A DNA stretch of 64,000 bases from NCBI RefSeq assembly GCF_900113955.1, contig NZ_FORH01000008.1, positions 62,001 through 126,000 on the forward strand. The letters are read 5' to 3'. The notes beneath the pieces are model-generated. The model ran no database searches, was not told the origin of the DNA, and saw nothing but the letters and a program-made list of their open reading frames with translations. Of this stretch, positions 55,083 through 63,738 are shown in pieces. The translations under genes were made by a program, and so were the position numbers. Each line of letters starts with the position of its first letter. Position 1 is the first letter of the stretch. Source of the stretch: Celeribacter neptunius (GTDB taxonomy: Bacteria; Pseudomonadota; Alphaproteobacteria; Rhodobacterales; Rhodobacteraceae).

Positions 55083-56498
55083 CTATACTTTGCGCCTGTC
55101 TTCTTCGGGGATGCCGTCGGCGGTTGACGGGGCAGGGACTGGCTTGGGGGGCGCAGATGGGGAGGTTTCGACGGGACCTTCGGTCTCGATGCAGATTCCC
55201 TCGGTCGTGTAGTTTAAGGTCTCGATCATAACAGTGTCGCCAGCAGGCCCGGCGAATTGGGTTCCTGCGGTTGTGATCAGCCCGACCAGAGCCGCAGGGA
55301 TGAAGCCGCTCATGATATTGGTCTGATAAAATGGCGGTTTTTTCGTCCGTTCCTGCCCAAGGGATTGAGCGCGTTGCAGGCGTGTGTTCAGCTCTTGAAC
55401 CGTGCCGATCAAGGCCTGCGAGAGTATCGCCAGCTCTTTGATGCGCGGCTCCTCTGTCTCTGCGGACACAAGCTCGATACTGATGCCATGCAGGATGCGG
55501 GGGACGGAGAGCAGTGGTTCGATCGTGTCGGGTAGCGCGTTGGGGCTTCCCAGCTCTTTGCGGATTTCCGACAGGGCCTGTTCGATCAGTTGCGACAGAC
55601 GATCCGCTTCCTTCGCCAGAACCGGGGCGCGGGGAATCATCGCGCGCGCGTGGTCCTCGAACCGTTCGGCGCGCTTCTCGCGCAAGTCTTTTTGGATTTG
55701 TTCGATCTTTTCGGCAACCGCCTCTGCCCCGGCGTCCCACAGCTCATTCTCAATCAATGCGATTTCCAGCCACAGGTCCCAGTCGGGGGTGCGGCCGTGG
55801 ATGCGATCCTCATACCAGTTTCGCCAAAATGACATGGCTGGGTTGTGAGACCAGTCTTTGTTCAGAGCTTGCCAGTCTTCTACAAAGACTTCCGGTGGAG
55901 TGCCTCCTGTCCAAAGAGCTGTGGCGAATGTGTCTTTCGCTCCGAGTTTCTCCAAAGTTTCTGTTAGAGCGAAAGATGAAGGCCATGTCGTGGACAAACC
56001 GGCTTCAAGTGCAAAATCGGCAGATAAACCAAGGAATAGAGCGAAGTCGGCCGCGATAATATTCGCAGGTTCTGAGGTGGGAGTGTCTAGAGCGCGTTGA
56101 GCCCCGGAGAGTGCATCCTGAAGGGCGGCAATGAGGTTCGAAATGTCATTTTGAGCTGCACTTGCGCGCCGTGGAAGTGCGTGTGCCAAATGCAATGGCG
56201 ATTGTGGATTATTGATTGGCACGAATGTATCGCGTGCTGAAATCGCTCCTTCATGCAATCTTTTGGTTGTGTCATGGTCAAGAAATACTGCAGCGGCGCC
56301 CAAAATTATCGCGGCTCGCAATACAGCGAGATCCAAAGGGCATTCTGCAAGAGGCGTCGATCTTCTGCCTTGAATATGGGGAAGGGCGCGGATTGTGCTG
56401 ATGCTGGCGCAAGCGCACTGCACGTCGTAGGTCTGGGCAGCGCACCAAGTATTTGACCAGCGACGAAACTCATGACGATTTTTGAACTCTCTGCTCAT
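55083..56498 (-). CDS. Large protein of unknown function between dgt and lepA
   Basis: A 471-residue protein that I cannot assign. The N-terminal 75 residues contain FKNRHEFRRWSNTWCAAQTY, then CACASISTIRALPHI, and a hydrophobic helix (DLAVLRAAIILGAAAVF). The middle is helical and acidic with several Trp (SFWRNWYEDRI, DWDLWLEIALIENELW) and a long coiled-coil-like stretch (about 260-300). A weakly hydrophobic segment lies near 410-430, followed by a Pro-rich acidic tail. The 5' third is more AT-rich than its neighbours, as if acquired. No ribosome site better than AAAGACATGAG precedes the ATG at 56498. Confidence 0.65.
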   Translation of the reverse strand: MSREFKNRHEFRRWSNTWCAAQTYDVQCACASISTIRALPHIQGRRSTPLAECPLDLAVLRAAIILGAAAVFLDHDTTKRLHEGAISARDTFVPINNPQSPLHLAHALPRRASAAQNDISNLIAALQDALSGAQRALDTPTSEPANIIAADFALFLGLSADFALEAGLSTTWPSSFALTETLEKLGAKDTFATALWTGGTPPEVFVEDWQALNKDWSHNPAMSFWRNWYEDRIHGRTPDWDLWLEIALIENELWDAGAEAVAEKIEQIQKDLREKRAERFEDHARAMIPRAPVLAKEADRLSQLIEQALSEIRKELGSPNALPDTIEPLLSVPRILHGISIELVSAETEEPRIKELAILSQALIGTVQELNTRLQRAQSLGQERTKKPPFYQTNIMSGFIPAALVGLITTAGTQFAGPAGDTVMIETLNYTTEGICIETEGPVETSPSAPPKPVPAPSTADGIPEEDRRKV

Positions 56499-56637
56499 GT
56501 CTTTCCCAAGTTTTCAATATCGTTAGATATGCGAGCGATGCCCTCGCTATGCAAGGATTGATCCCCCAATGCCCCTTGCCATTTCGCCCCTTTCCCCCCA
56601 TAGAACTCGGTCAAACCCCATCCGCTGAAGGCCTGTC

Positions 56638-58437
56638 ATGACCGAGCTGAAAAACATCCGCAATTTCTCCATCGTGGCCCATATCGACCACGGCAAGTCG
56701 ACGCTTGCCGACCGGCTGATCCAGCTCACCGGCACGGTGGCTGAACGGGACATGAAACAGCAGATGCTCGACGCCATGGATATCGAGCGCGAGCGCGGCA
56801 TCACCATCAAGGCCAACTCTGTGCGGATCGAATATCCGGCCAAGGATGGCGAGACCTATGTGCTCAATCTGATCGACACCCCCGGTCACGTCGACTTTGC
56901 CTATGAGGTCTCGCGCTCCATGCAGGCGGTCGAGGGCTCGCTTCTGGTGGTCGACGCCACGCAAGGGGTGGAGGCACAGACATTGGCCAATGTGTACCAG
57001 GCCATCGATGCCGATCACGAGATCGTCCCGGTCCTGAACAAGATCGACCTGCCCGCCGCCGAACCCGAGCGGGTCTGTGAACAGATCGAGGATGTCATCG
57101 GCATCGACGCCTCGGAAGCCATCGAGATCTCCGCCAAGACCGGCATCGGCATCCCCGATGTGCTGGATGCCATCGTCACCCGCCTGCCGGCGCCGAAGGG
57201 CGATCGCGATGCACCGTTGAAAGCCATGCTGGTCGACAGCTGGTATGACCCTTACCTCGGCGTCGTCGTGATGATCCGCGTCATCGACGGCGTGATCAAG
57301 AAGGGCGACCAGATCCGCATGATGCAGACCAAGGCCACCTACAAGATCGACAAGCTCGCGGTGCTGAAACCGCAGATGGTCGATTTCCCGGAGCTCGGGC
57401 CGGGCGAGATCGGCATTTTCACCGCCTCGATCAAACAGGTGCGCGACACCAAGGTCGGCGACACGATCACCCATGAGAAACGTCAGTGCGAAAAGCCGCT
57501 GCCGGGCTTCAAACCCTCGATCCCGGTGGTGTTCTGCGGCCTCTTCCCGGTCGATGCCAATGATTTCGAGGATTTGCGCTCCGCCATCGAGAAGCTGCAA
57601 CTGAACGACGCCTCCTTCAGCTCGGAGATGGAAACCTCCGCCGCGCTTGGTTTCGGCTTCCGCTGTGGCTTCCTCGGGCTCTTGCACCTCGAGGTGATCC
57701 GCGACCGGTTGGAACGCGAATACGATCTCGACCTGATCACCACCGCGCCCTCCGTGGTCTACAAGATTTACATGAAGGACGGCACGGTCGAGGACCTGCA
57801 CAATCCCGCTGATATGCCCGATCTGACTCATGTCGATCATGTCGAAGAGCCGCGGATCAAGGCCACGATTATGGTGCCGGACGAATACTTGGGCGATGTG
57901 CTGAAACTCTGTCAGGACCGCCGCGGCATCCAGATCGATCTCACCTATGCCGGCTCCCGCGCCATGGTGGTCTATGACCTGCCTTTGAACGAGGTGGTGT
58001 TCGACTTCTACGACCGTCTGAAATCGATCACCAAGGGCTATGCCTCTTTCGACTACCAGTTCACCGAATATCGCGAGGACAATCTCGTGAAGATGCAGAT
58101 CCTGGTGAATGACGAGCCGGTCGATGCGCTCTCGATGATGGTGCACCGCGACCGCGCCGAAATGCGGGGCCGCGCCATGTGCGAAAAGCTCAAGGACCTG
58201 ATCCCGCGCCACATGTTCAAGATCCCGATCCAGGCCGCGATCGGCGGCAAGGTCATCGCCCGCGAAACCCTCTCTGCGCTACGCAAGGACGTGACCGCCA
58301 AATGCTACGGCGGCGACGCCACCCGGAAGAAGAAACTTCTGGAAAAGCAGAAAGCCGGTAAGAAGAAAATGCGCCAGTTCGGGAAAGTGGAAATCCCGCA
58401 GGAAGCGTTTATTAGCGCACTGAAAATGGATGACTAA
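56638..58437 (+). CDS. lepA: Elongation factor 4 (LepA) GTPase
   Basis: A 599-residue translational GTPase that acts on stalled or pretranslocation ribosomes and in initiation. G1 motif AHIDHGKST (about 14-22), G2 region [10 protein letters not shown]3 DTPGHVDF and G4 NKIDLP are all present. The LepA-specific C-terminal domain is complete ([36 protein letters not shown]). The ATG at 56638 follows GAAGGCC. It is transcribed alone and ended by a strong hairpin. Confidence 0.97.
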   Translation: MTELKNIRNFSIVAHIDHGKSTLADRLIQLTGTVAERDMKQQMLDAMDIERERGITIKANSVRIEYPAKDGETYVLNLIDTPGHVDFAYEVSRSMQAVEGSLLVVDATQGVEAQTLANVYQAIDADHEIVPVLNKIDLPAAEPERVCEQIEDVIGIDASEAIEISAKTGIGIPDVLDAIVTRLPAPKGDRDAPLKAMLVDSWYDPYLGVVVMIRVIDGVIKKGDQIRMMQTKATYKIDKLAVLKPQMVDFPELGPGEIGIFTASIKQVRDTKVGDTITHEKRQCEKPLPGFKPSIPVVFCGLFPVDANDFEDLRSAIEKLQLNDASFSSEMETSAALGFGFRCGFLGLLHLEVIRDRLEREYDLDLITTAPSVVYKIYMKDGTVEDLHNPADMPDLTHVDHVEEPRIKATIMVPDEYLGDVLKLCQDRRGIQIDLTYAGSRAMVVYDLPLNEVVFDFYDRLKSITKGYASFDYQFTEYREDNLVKMQILVNDEPVDALSMMVHRDRAEMRGRAMCEKLKDLIPRHMFKIPIQAAIGGKVIARETLSALRKDVTAKCYGGDATRKKKLLEKQKAGKKKMRQFGKVEIPQEAFISALKMDD

Positions 58438-58464
58438 AAAAGCCGCCCCTCGGGGCGGTTTTTT
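58436..58464 (+). terminator. Terminator after lepA
   Basis: CCGCCCC at 58443-58449 pairs with GGGGCGG at 58452-58458, flanked by A and by six T. A second hairpin (GTTTTC/GAAAAC with flanking GCGT/ACGC pairing) lies at about 58490-58515. Confidence 0.92.
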
Positions 58465-58551
58465 ACATCCAGTTTCAGTGCGGGTGTGCGGCAGCGTGTT
58501 TTCAAAGAAAACGCGCGTGCACACTCCGTGGAGCATGGGCGCTGGATGCGA

Positions 58552-58575
58552 GCAAAAGGCCGCCCGAAGGCGGCC
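58552..58575 (-). terminator. Terminator of the small-protein genes
   Basis: GGCCGCC at 58558-58564, loop CGAA and GGCGGCC at 58569-58575. On the minus strand it is followed by TTTT (58557-58554). It lies directly after the stop of the 57-residue gene. Confidence 0.9.
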
Positions 58576-58579
58576 AATC

Positions 58580-58753
58580 TTATTTTTCTTTGCGAACGCC
58601 TTTGAAGGGCGTCTTGCTGGATGTCTTCACATCCATAAATTTTCCCGACGCTGTGTCGCGTTTGACGTAGTGGCCGGAAGGTGTCTTGGTCTGAGAGCGA
58701 CCTTTGACCATCCCGTTGCGATGTCCGTCACCCGATGGAGTATTGGTAGCCAT
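58580..58753 (-). CDS. Small conserved hydrophilic protein (57 aa)
   Basis: A 57-residue, basic, hydrophilic protein. It starts MATNTPSGDGHRNGMVKGRS and ends with KRDTASGKFMDVKTSS and PFKGVRKEK. ATAAGGAGAATGTACA before the ATG at 58753 contains a full ribosome site, and a clean terminator follows the TAA. I recall short proteins with the same GDGHRNG and FKGVRKE blocks scattered through proteobacteria, without known function. It has no membrane segment or cysteine. It lies 12 bases after the stop of the next cysteine-rich small gene, so the two form an operon. Confidence 0.75.
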   Translation of the reverse strand: MATNTPSGDGHRNGMVKGRSQTKTPSGHYVKRDTASGKFMDVKTSSKTPFKGVRKEK

Positions 58754-58765
58754 TGTACATTCTCC

Positions 58766-58972
58766 TTATTGGGTGTGGCAGGCGGAGGCGCAGGTTTTGC
58801 ACCCATTCGACTGCGGATAGATACGTTTCGCTGCCGCGACGGCACTCGCACAGCTACTATGATAGCCCAGATCAGTTGTCGACGTCGCAAGGGATAGCCA
58901 ATAACAGCCTTCCTCATGCACTTCGTGGTCACCATTGGGTTGAGCGGTGTTGTTAACGTGGAATTTTGGCAT
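58766..58972 (-). CDS. Small cysteine-rich conserved protein (68 aa)
   Basis: A 68-residue protein that starts MPKFHVNNTAQPNGDHEVHE and has Cys in EEGCYWL, HSSCASAV and the C-terminal NGCKTCASACHTQ. Five Cys and five His suggest a metal or iron-sulfur site. GAAAGGCAAAACT lies before the ATG at 58972. I recall relatives with the FHVNN and GDHEVH blocks scattered in proteobacteria, often beside small proteins like its 57-residue neighbour. The reading frame stays open upstream to 59371 and contains HLCCEGCGG, so a longer protein is possible. Function unknown. Confidence 0.75.
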   Translation of the reverse strand: MPKFHVNNTAQPNGDHEVHEEGCYWLSLATSTTDLGYHSSCASAVAAAKRIYPQSNGCKTCASACHTQ

Positions 58973-59235
58973 AGTTTTGCCTTTCGCATCTAGAGGCGCG
59001 AAGGCTGCTTGACAAATTCCCTCAATCAGATTCTGATCAAGGTACCACGAACTTCCACCGCAGCCTTCACAACAAAGGTGGCGGATTTGGGAATTCAGCG
59101 CCGCTGAGGTCTGGACACCGAAGCGGCGCATTTTTCCAAACGTCATATCAGCAACGTGCACGACTGTATATTGTAGGTCAACAGGGAAAATGCACGAGGT
59201 GACGAAATTCGTCCTCCCCTTCGCGCTTATCGCAA

Positions 59236-59265
59236 TACTTACTACTAAATGTGTGGTTAGGTCAA
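59236..59265 (-). promoter_or_regulatory. Candidate promoter for the small-protein operon
   Basis: On the minus strand, TTGACC (59265-59260), an 18-base spacer and TAAGTA (59241-59236). The -35 lies in one of two copies of GTTGACCTA. A palindrome at 59200-59212 just downstream could be an operator. Confidence 0.4.
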
Positions 59266-59334
59266 CTGCTCTGGTACACTTTTTGTGTAATTTTTGTCGG
59301 GATGCCCGGCGATTGACACCTCTCCCACAAAACC

Positions 59335-59361
59335 AAAAACGCCCACCCAACCGGGCAGGCG
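59335..59361 (-). terminator. Terminator after the entericidin gene
   Basis: CGCCCACCC at 59340-59348 pairs with GGGCAGGCG at 59353-59361 (two G-U pairs, loop AACC). On the minus strand five T follow. Confidence 0.75.
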
Positions 59362-59391
59362 CTTTCCTCACTCACTTACATCCCCCGCCGC

Positions 59392-59511
59392 TTAGCGTGC
59401 GGCTTCCGAGATTGCCTGACCGGCTTTCTCGATATCCTTGCCCGCGCCTTCGATGGTTTCGCAGGCGGCCAGCGCCAGAAGCGTCAGGCCCAGCATCATC
59501 ACTCGTTTCAT
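59392..59511 (-). CDS. Entericidin A/B family lipoprotein
   Basis: A 39-residue lipoprotein. MKRVMMLGLTLLALAAC is a signal peptide ending in the lipobox LAAC (C17). The mature part (ETIEGAGKDIEKAGQAISEA) matches the entericidin pattern G-x-G-x-D-I-x-x-x-G-x-x-I. In E. coli entericidins are small membrane lipoproteins linked to stationary-phase lysis; in alphaproteobacteria the role is unknown. CGACGGAGACGG precedes the ATG at 59511. The gene is shorter than most annotation cut-offs. Confidence 0.88.
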   Translation of the reverse strand: MKRVMMLGLTLLALAACETIEGAGKDIEKAGQAISEAAR

Positions 59512-59624
59512 ATCCGTCTCCGTCGAAATATCTCCCCGAAGGGATAGCGCGCAAATCCGCCCTGCTCAACTGTTTCGGTCGCGGGGCTCTGCCTGTCAGA
59601 GGCTGTTTCGGCGGGCTTTGGCAC

Positions 59625-59673
59625 GGGGGGCGCGGGGGGGCGCGGCTGAGGGGAGGCAAGGGGAGGAGGGGGG
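59625..59673 (+). repeat. G-tract cluster, possible G-quadruplex
   Basis: Runs of 6, 7, 4, 4 and 6 consecutive G separated by loops of 3, 9, 6 and 4 bases lie on the plus strand between entericidin and the 62-aa gene. At least four runs of four G are compatible with an intramolecular quadruplex. No gene is present here. Confidence 0.65.
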
Positions 59674-59798
59674 CGGTGCCCGACGGAAGTCCGACAGATG
59701 TCAGACGCTTTGCCGACAGTCGATTTGACGCCGATCAAAGCGGCATTTTTGAATCACCTTATCGTCATCCTCGCGCGAATGGCTTTGAGGAGTGACCC

Positions 59799-59987
59799 AT
59801 GAACCGTCTTGCCGGGATTCTTTATTCGCTGATTTCCACGACCCTTGCGGGCTCTTTCGTCGTTGTCGCATTGACCATCGGTCAGGACACGCTCAAGCCG
59901 ATCCTGATTGCCGCGGCCATCGGATTTGTCGTCGCGCTTCCGGTGACCTGGTTCATCGCCAAGAAGATCACCGAAGAGTTTTCCTGA
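59799..59987 (+). CDS. Small two-helix membrane protein (62 aa)
   Basis: A 62-residue protein with two membrane helices (IIYSLIST-type segment at about 7-26 and ILIAAAIGFVVALPVTWFIA at about 35-54) and a short charged C-terminus (KKITEEFS). GAGGAGTGACCC precedes the ATG. Similar short proteins in Rhodobacteraceae carry the misleading label CTP synthetase in databases; nothing in this sequence supports that enzyme. Function unknown. Confidence 0.8.
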   Translation: MNRLAGILYSLISTTLAGSFVVVALTIGQDTLKPILIAAAIGFVVALPVTWFIAKKITEEFS

Positions 59988-60011
59988 GGTCTCGCGGCAC
60001 GGGCGCGGGGC

Positions 60012-60794
60012 CTAGCCCTTGGCGTCCACCGCCGTCATCCAGGCCCGCATCGCCGCTTCGAATTCGCGCGGTTTCTCGGCATGGAGCCAATGGCCCGTGC
60101 CCGGGATAGAGGCGAATTTTGCATTCGGAAACAGGGCTTTGGCACGGTCCCTGTGGTCGCGCTCGACATATGTGCTCTCGCCGCCCGACAGGAAGAACGT
60201 CGGCCCGTCATAACTCCCGGAGACTTCGGGAAAACCGACGATCTTCGGCATTTCCGCCTCCAGCACGTCCAAATTCAACAGCCAGCGTTTCTCTTTCACC
60301 ACGAGGCTTTGCAGCAGGAACGCCCGGACGCCTGCGTCGAGCACCTCCTGCGCCAATTGCCGGTCGGCGTCGGAGCGTTTCTCGACCGTCGAGAGGTCGA
60401 GCCCGCGCATCGCATGGATCAGCGGCGTATTGTCATGGCTGTAGGCCACCGGAGAAATATCCGCGACAATCAAGGACTTGATCAGATCGGGGCGTTGCGA
60501 CGCCAGCACCATCACCGCCTTGCCGCCCATCGAATGGCCCATGACATGGCAGGGCCCGTGCTCGGCCACGATCGGCTCGAGAACCTCGGCGAGATCGCTG
60601 GCCATATCCGTGTAGCTCTGGCTTGGGAAGCGCGGGGATTCGCCATGGTTGCGTTGATCGACAGAGGCGACAAGCCTTTGATCGGAAAGACGTTTCGAGA
60701 TCACCCCCCAGTTGCGGGCAGAGCCGAACAGGCCGTGGACGATCAAAAGGGGCGAGGCGTCGGTCGGGGAACCGGTGAAAACAGTATTGAGCAT
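60012..60794 (-). CDS. Alpha/beta-fold hydrolase (YbfF-like esterase)
   Basis: A 260-residue alpha/beta hydrolase. The oxyanion HGLFGSARNW block (about 20-29), DQRNHGES, the nucleophile elbow GHSMGG (S88) and the C-terminal GTGHWLHAEKP with the catalytic His are all present. The order matches the YbfF esterase/thioesterase subgroup. No operon partner is adjacent; it is convergent with the 62-aa gene and divergent from the 123-aa gene. Substrate not predictable. Confidence 0.9.
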   Translation of the reverse strand: MLNTVFTGSPTDASPLLIVHGLFGSARNWGVISKRLSDQRLVASVDQRNHGESPRFPSQSYTDMASDLAEVLEPIVAEHGPCHVMGHSMGGKAVMVLASQRPDLIKSLIVADISPVAYSHDNTPLIHAMRGLDLSTVEKRSDADRQLAQEVLDAGVRAFLLQSLVVKEKRWLLNLDVLEAEMPKIVGFPEVSGSYDGPTFFLSGGESTYVERDHRDRAKALFPNAKFASIPGTGHWLHAEKPREFEAAMRAWMTAVDAKG

Positions 60795-60847
60795 GGCTTG
60801 AGAGATAGCGTCTTGGCGGCGCAGCGCAAACCCATTAAATCGGCCCC

Positions 60848-61219
60848 ATGGACCATTCCGTTTTGCACAGATCTGACGAGCTCGCCGAGTTGCTGCGCGA
60901 CCGTCTCGGCGTCCGCCTGGGCGAAGGTTTCGAGGCCAAGGTCAAACATGCCGGGCGCCGGTTGCCGCGCTGGGCACGCCGGAAATCCGCGGTGATCGTC
61001 GAGGCCATGGCGCTCGAGGCGCATCCCCGGCTGGCGCAGCAGGTGGAGCACAAGAAGGTCGATCGCGCTTTCAAGGAGCTCCGCTATTTCCTCGAACGTC
61101 AGGATCTCAAGACCCGCCGCAAGAACCGGGTCCTCGATCTGGTGACCACCATCGCCTTCGTGATCTTTGTGACCGTCGGGCTGGTGCTCGGTGTCATGGT
61201 CTGGCGTGGGCTGGTGTGA
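60848..61219 (+). CDS. Tail-anchored membrane protein of unknown function
   Basis: A 123-residue protein. The first 90 residues are highly charged and helical (SDELAELLRDRLGVRLGEGF, KELRYFLERQDLKTRRKNRV). A single C-terminal membrane helix follows (LVTTIAFVIFVTVGLVLGVM, about 98-117), so it is probably anchored with its bulk in the cytoplasm. No clear ribosome site is visible before the ATG at 60848. The last 26 bases overlap the convergent DUF817 gene. No family recognised. Confidence 0.7.
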   Translation: MDHSVLHRSDELAELLRDRLGVRLGEGFEAKVKHAGRRLPRWARRKSAVIVEAMALEAHPRLAQQVEHKKVDRAFKELRYFLERQDLKTRRKNRVLDLVTTIAFVIFVTVGLVLGVMVWRGLV

Positions 61220-62075
61220 ACGGGTGCGGGCGGAGCGCGTCGCGCTGGACCAGGGTGACGGTCACGAAGCTGACGTAAAGCAAGAGATACCACGACCCCA
61301 TTTTTGAAAAGCTGACCATCTCGCCGGAGATCTGTCCGTTGTAGAGCCAGATCCGCGTGGCCGTGCCGATGTTCTCCGCGATCCAGAGGAAAAAGGCGGA
61401 CAATATACCGGCAATGGGCATGGGCATCCAATGCCATTGGCCTATGCGATACCAGACGCGGGTGCGGGCATAGAGGATCAGGGAGAAGACGAAGAGACCG
61501 ATGCGGATGTCCGGGCCGAAATGATGGGTGAAGAAATTCAGATAGATCGCGCAGGCAAAGAGCAGGCTGGCCCAATAGGGCGGATAGGGGGCAAAGCGCA
61601 TGTCAAAGAGGCGAATGGCGCGCGCCATGAAGCTGCCGACAGAAGCGTACATGAAGCCTGAAAACAGCGGCACGCCGCCGATCTTGATCAGGCCTGTGCC
61701 GGGATAGTCCCAACTGCCCATATGGAGTTTGAACACCTCCATGACCGTACCTGTCATGTGAAACAGCAAGATGACCTTGGCCTCGTCCAGGGTTTCGAGT
61801 CGAAAGATCAGAAACAGGGCTTGCAAGCCGAGGGCATAGATCAAAAGCGCGTCGTAGCGTGCGAAGGGCCAGTCCTCTTGCCAGAGCCGATGGGTGAGCA
61901 TCATGGCGATCAAGAGCAGCCCGCCAAAGAGCGAGGCCCAACCCATCTTGACCGTGAACATCACCAGCTCGGTGACCGCATGCGGGAGGCGGGCGCGGAG
62001 CCAGTCTCCCAGACGGCGTTCGAGAGCGGTGGGGTGAGGCTTTTGGGAAGACGCGGGCTTGGTCATGGGCAACAT
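61194..62075 (-). CDS. DUF817 integral membrane protein
   Basis: A 293-residue membrane protein with about eight helices. Characteristic blocks are KLHMGSWDYPGTGLIKIGGV, FSGFMYASVGSFMARAIRLF and NFFTHHFGPDIR, which match the DUF817 family. Several conserved His and Trp sit at helix ends. Function unknown. Start at ATG 62075 or 62066; neither has a strong ribosome site. It overlaps the end of the convergent 123-aa gene. Confidence 0.85.
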   Translation of the reverse strand: MLPMTKPASSQKPHPTALERRLGDWLRARLPHAVTELVMFTVKMGWASLFGGLLLIAMMLTHRLWQEDWPFARYDALLIYALGLQALFLIFRLETLDEAKVILLFHMTGTVMEVFKLHMGSWDYPGTGLIKIGGVPLFSGFMYASVGSFMARAIRLFDMRFAPYPPYWASLLFACAIYLNFFTHHFGPDIRIGLFVFSLILYARTRVWYRIGQWHWMPMPIAGILSAFFLWIAENIGTATRIWLYNGQISGEMVSFSKMGSWYLLLYVSFVTVTLVQRDALRPHPFTPAHARP

Positions 62076-62090
62076 CGCAATCAGAAAAGA

Positions 62091-62112
62091 AAAGGGGCCC
62101 GAAGGCCCCTTT
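62091..62112 (-). terminator. Terminator after glyA
   Basis: AAAGGGGCC at 62091-62099 pairs with GGCCCCTTT at 62104-62112 around CGAA. On the minus strand it is followed by a T-rich tract. It lies 22 bases past the glyA stop. Confidence 0.9.
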
Positions 62113-62134
62113 GTCGTGTCCGGATGCCTGAAAA

Positions 62135-63430
62135 TTACAGGTCCGGGTAGAGCGGGAATTTCTCGCAGAGCGCCTCGACCTCGGCTTTCACCTTGGCTTC
62201 GATCTCGGCATTGCCCTCTTCGCCATTGGCGGCGAGACCATCGACCACTTCGACGATCCAGTCGGCGATCTGACGGAATTCCGCCTCGCCAAAGCCGCGG
62301 GTGGTGCCGGCAGGGGTGCCGAGACGCACGCCGGAGGTGACCATGGGCGGCTGCGGGTCGAACGGGATGCCGTTCTTGTTACAGGTGATGTGGGCACGCT
62401 CGAGCGCCTTTTCCGTGTCCTTGCCGGTCACGTTTTTGGGGCGAAGGTCGACGAGCAACACGTGGGTGTCGGTGCCGCCGGTGACGATGTCGAGGCCACC
62501 TTTCATCAGCTGGTCGGCCAGCGCCTGGGCGTTGACGATCACCTGTTTGGCGTAGGCTTTGAACTCGGGACGCAGCGCCTCGCCGAAAGCCACGGCCTTG
62601 GCGGCGATGACATGCATCAGCGGGCCGCCCTGAATGCCCGGGAAGATGGCGGAGTTCACCTTTTTGGCGATCTCGACATCATTGGTGAGGATCATGCCGC
62701 CGCGCGGACCGCGCAGCGTCTTGTGCGTCGTGGTGGTCGCGACATCGGCATAGGGGAAGGGCGAGGGGTGCTCGCCGCCGGCCACGAGACCGGCAAAGTG
62801 CGCCATGTCGACCATCAGATAGGCGCCGACCTCATCCGCGATCTCACGGAATTTGGCGAAATCGATCTGACGCGGAATGGCGGAGCCACCGGCCACGATC
62901 AGCTTGGGCTTGTGCTCGAGCGCCATCTCGCGCACCTGATCGTAATCGAGGCGCTGGTCCTGTTGGCGCACACCGTATTGCACGGCGTTGAACCATTTGC
63001 CGGACTGGTTGACGGAAGCCCCATGGGTCAGGTGACCGCCGGAGGCGAGGTTCATGCCGAGGATCGTGTCGCCCGGCTGCAGCAGTGCGTTGAACACGCC
63101 TTGGTTGGCCTGGGAGCCGGAGTTCGGCTGGACGTTGACGTATTTGCAGTCGAACAGCTCTTTCGCGCGATCGCGGGCGAGGTTTTCGGTGATGTCCACA
63201 TATTGGCAACCGCCATAGTAGCGGCGGCCCGGATAGCCTTCGGCATATTTATTGGTCAGAACCGAGCCCTGCGCCTCCATCACCGCAGCGGAAACGATGT
63301 TTTCGGAGGCGATCAGTTCGATCTCGTGACGTTGGCGACCAAGCTCTTGGGTGATCGAGCCGAACAGCTCGGGATCACGGTCGGCCAGTTTTTCGGTGAA
63401 GAAACCGGAATCGCGGACATTGGACGTCAT
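62135..63430 (-). CDS. glyA: Serine hydroxymethyltransferase
   Basis: A 431-residue PLP enzyme that interconverts serine and glycine and feeds one-carbon units to tetrahydrofolate. [20 protein letters not shown], the [16 protein letters not shown] active-site loop, [12 protein letters not shown] and the PLP lysine in [14 protein letters not shown] (about 228-241) are intact. AAGGAGCACACC precedes the ATG at 63430. It is followed by a strong terminator, so it is transcribed alone. Confidence 0.97.
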   Translation of the reverse strand: MTSNVRDSGFFTEKLADRDPELFGSITQELGRQRHEIELIASENIVSAAVMEAQGSVLTNKYAEGYPGRRYYGGCQYVDITENLARDRAKELFDCKYVNVQPNSGSQANQGVFNALLQPGDTILGMNLASGGHLTHGASVNQSGKWFNAVQYGVRQQDQRLDYDQVREMALEHKPKLIVAGGSAIPRQIDFAKFREIADEVGAYLMVDMAHFAGLVAGGEHPSPFPYADVATTTTHKTLRGPRGGMILTNDVEIAKKVNSAIFPGIQGGPLMHVIAAKAVAFGEALRPEFKAYAKQVIVNAQALADQLMKGGLDIVTGGTDTHVLLVDLRPKNVTGKDTEKALERAHITCNKNGIPFDPQPPMVTSGVRLGTPAGTTRGFGEAEFRQIADWIVEVVDGLAANGEEGNAEIEAKVKAEVEALCEKFPLYPDL

Positions 63431-63738
63431 GGTGTGCTCCTTGGCAGCATGGGAGTGTCGCGGGTTTCTTATCGGTTCTGTGACAGTTGGAAAACCCTCA
63501 TCCGCGACATAATGATGTTGAATCTGCGACACTGAAAGCGGCGGGCGTGGCCTTGGCGGGCGGCTGTTTCCGATCCGCGCGGCACGGAGCTTTTGCGAAG
63601 CTTTGTTTCCGAGCGGTTCGCCCGGATGGATGCGGACCCGGTCTGCGCGAAGGCGGGCGCGAAAATGCGTGAAATCCCCGGAACGCTTTGTTATCGAGGG
63701 ACATGGCCGCAAGCGCCTGTTTCAGCGAGAAGAATATC
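63431..63738. other. Divergent intergenic region between glyA and nadK
   Basis: No gene is supported. Around 63500-63535 the plus strand has two GCGACA copies separated by an AT-rich stretch (ATAATGATGTTGAATCT), the likely promoter and operator area of glyA. The part nearer nadK is GC-rich with no recognisable motif. Confidence 0.5.

Larger units (their letters stand above)
58973..59391. other. AT-rich region upstream of the small-protein genes
   Basis: Clearly lower in GC than the surrounding chromosome. On the minus strand the frame of the 68-residue protein stays open and could encode MTFGKMRRFGVQ from 59146, with a CCxxC group, but no ribosome site is seen there. The region also holds direct repeats of TAGGTCAAC at 59173 and 59258, a palindrome GACGAA-A-TTCGTC at 59200-59212, a TACAC/GTGTA hairpin at 59275-59289 and a promoter candidate. 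Confidence 0.5.

Noticed and set aside
56611-58212. 533-codon minus-strand frame opposite lepA
   Set aside because: Antisense artefact of high-GC codon use; the low-complexity His/Asp-rich translation is not protein-like.
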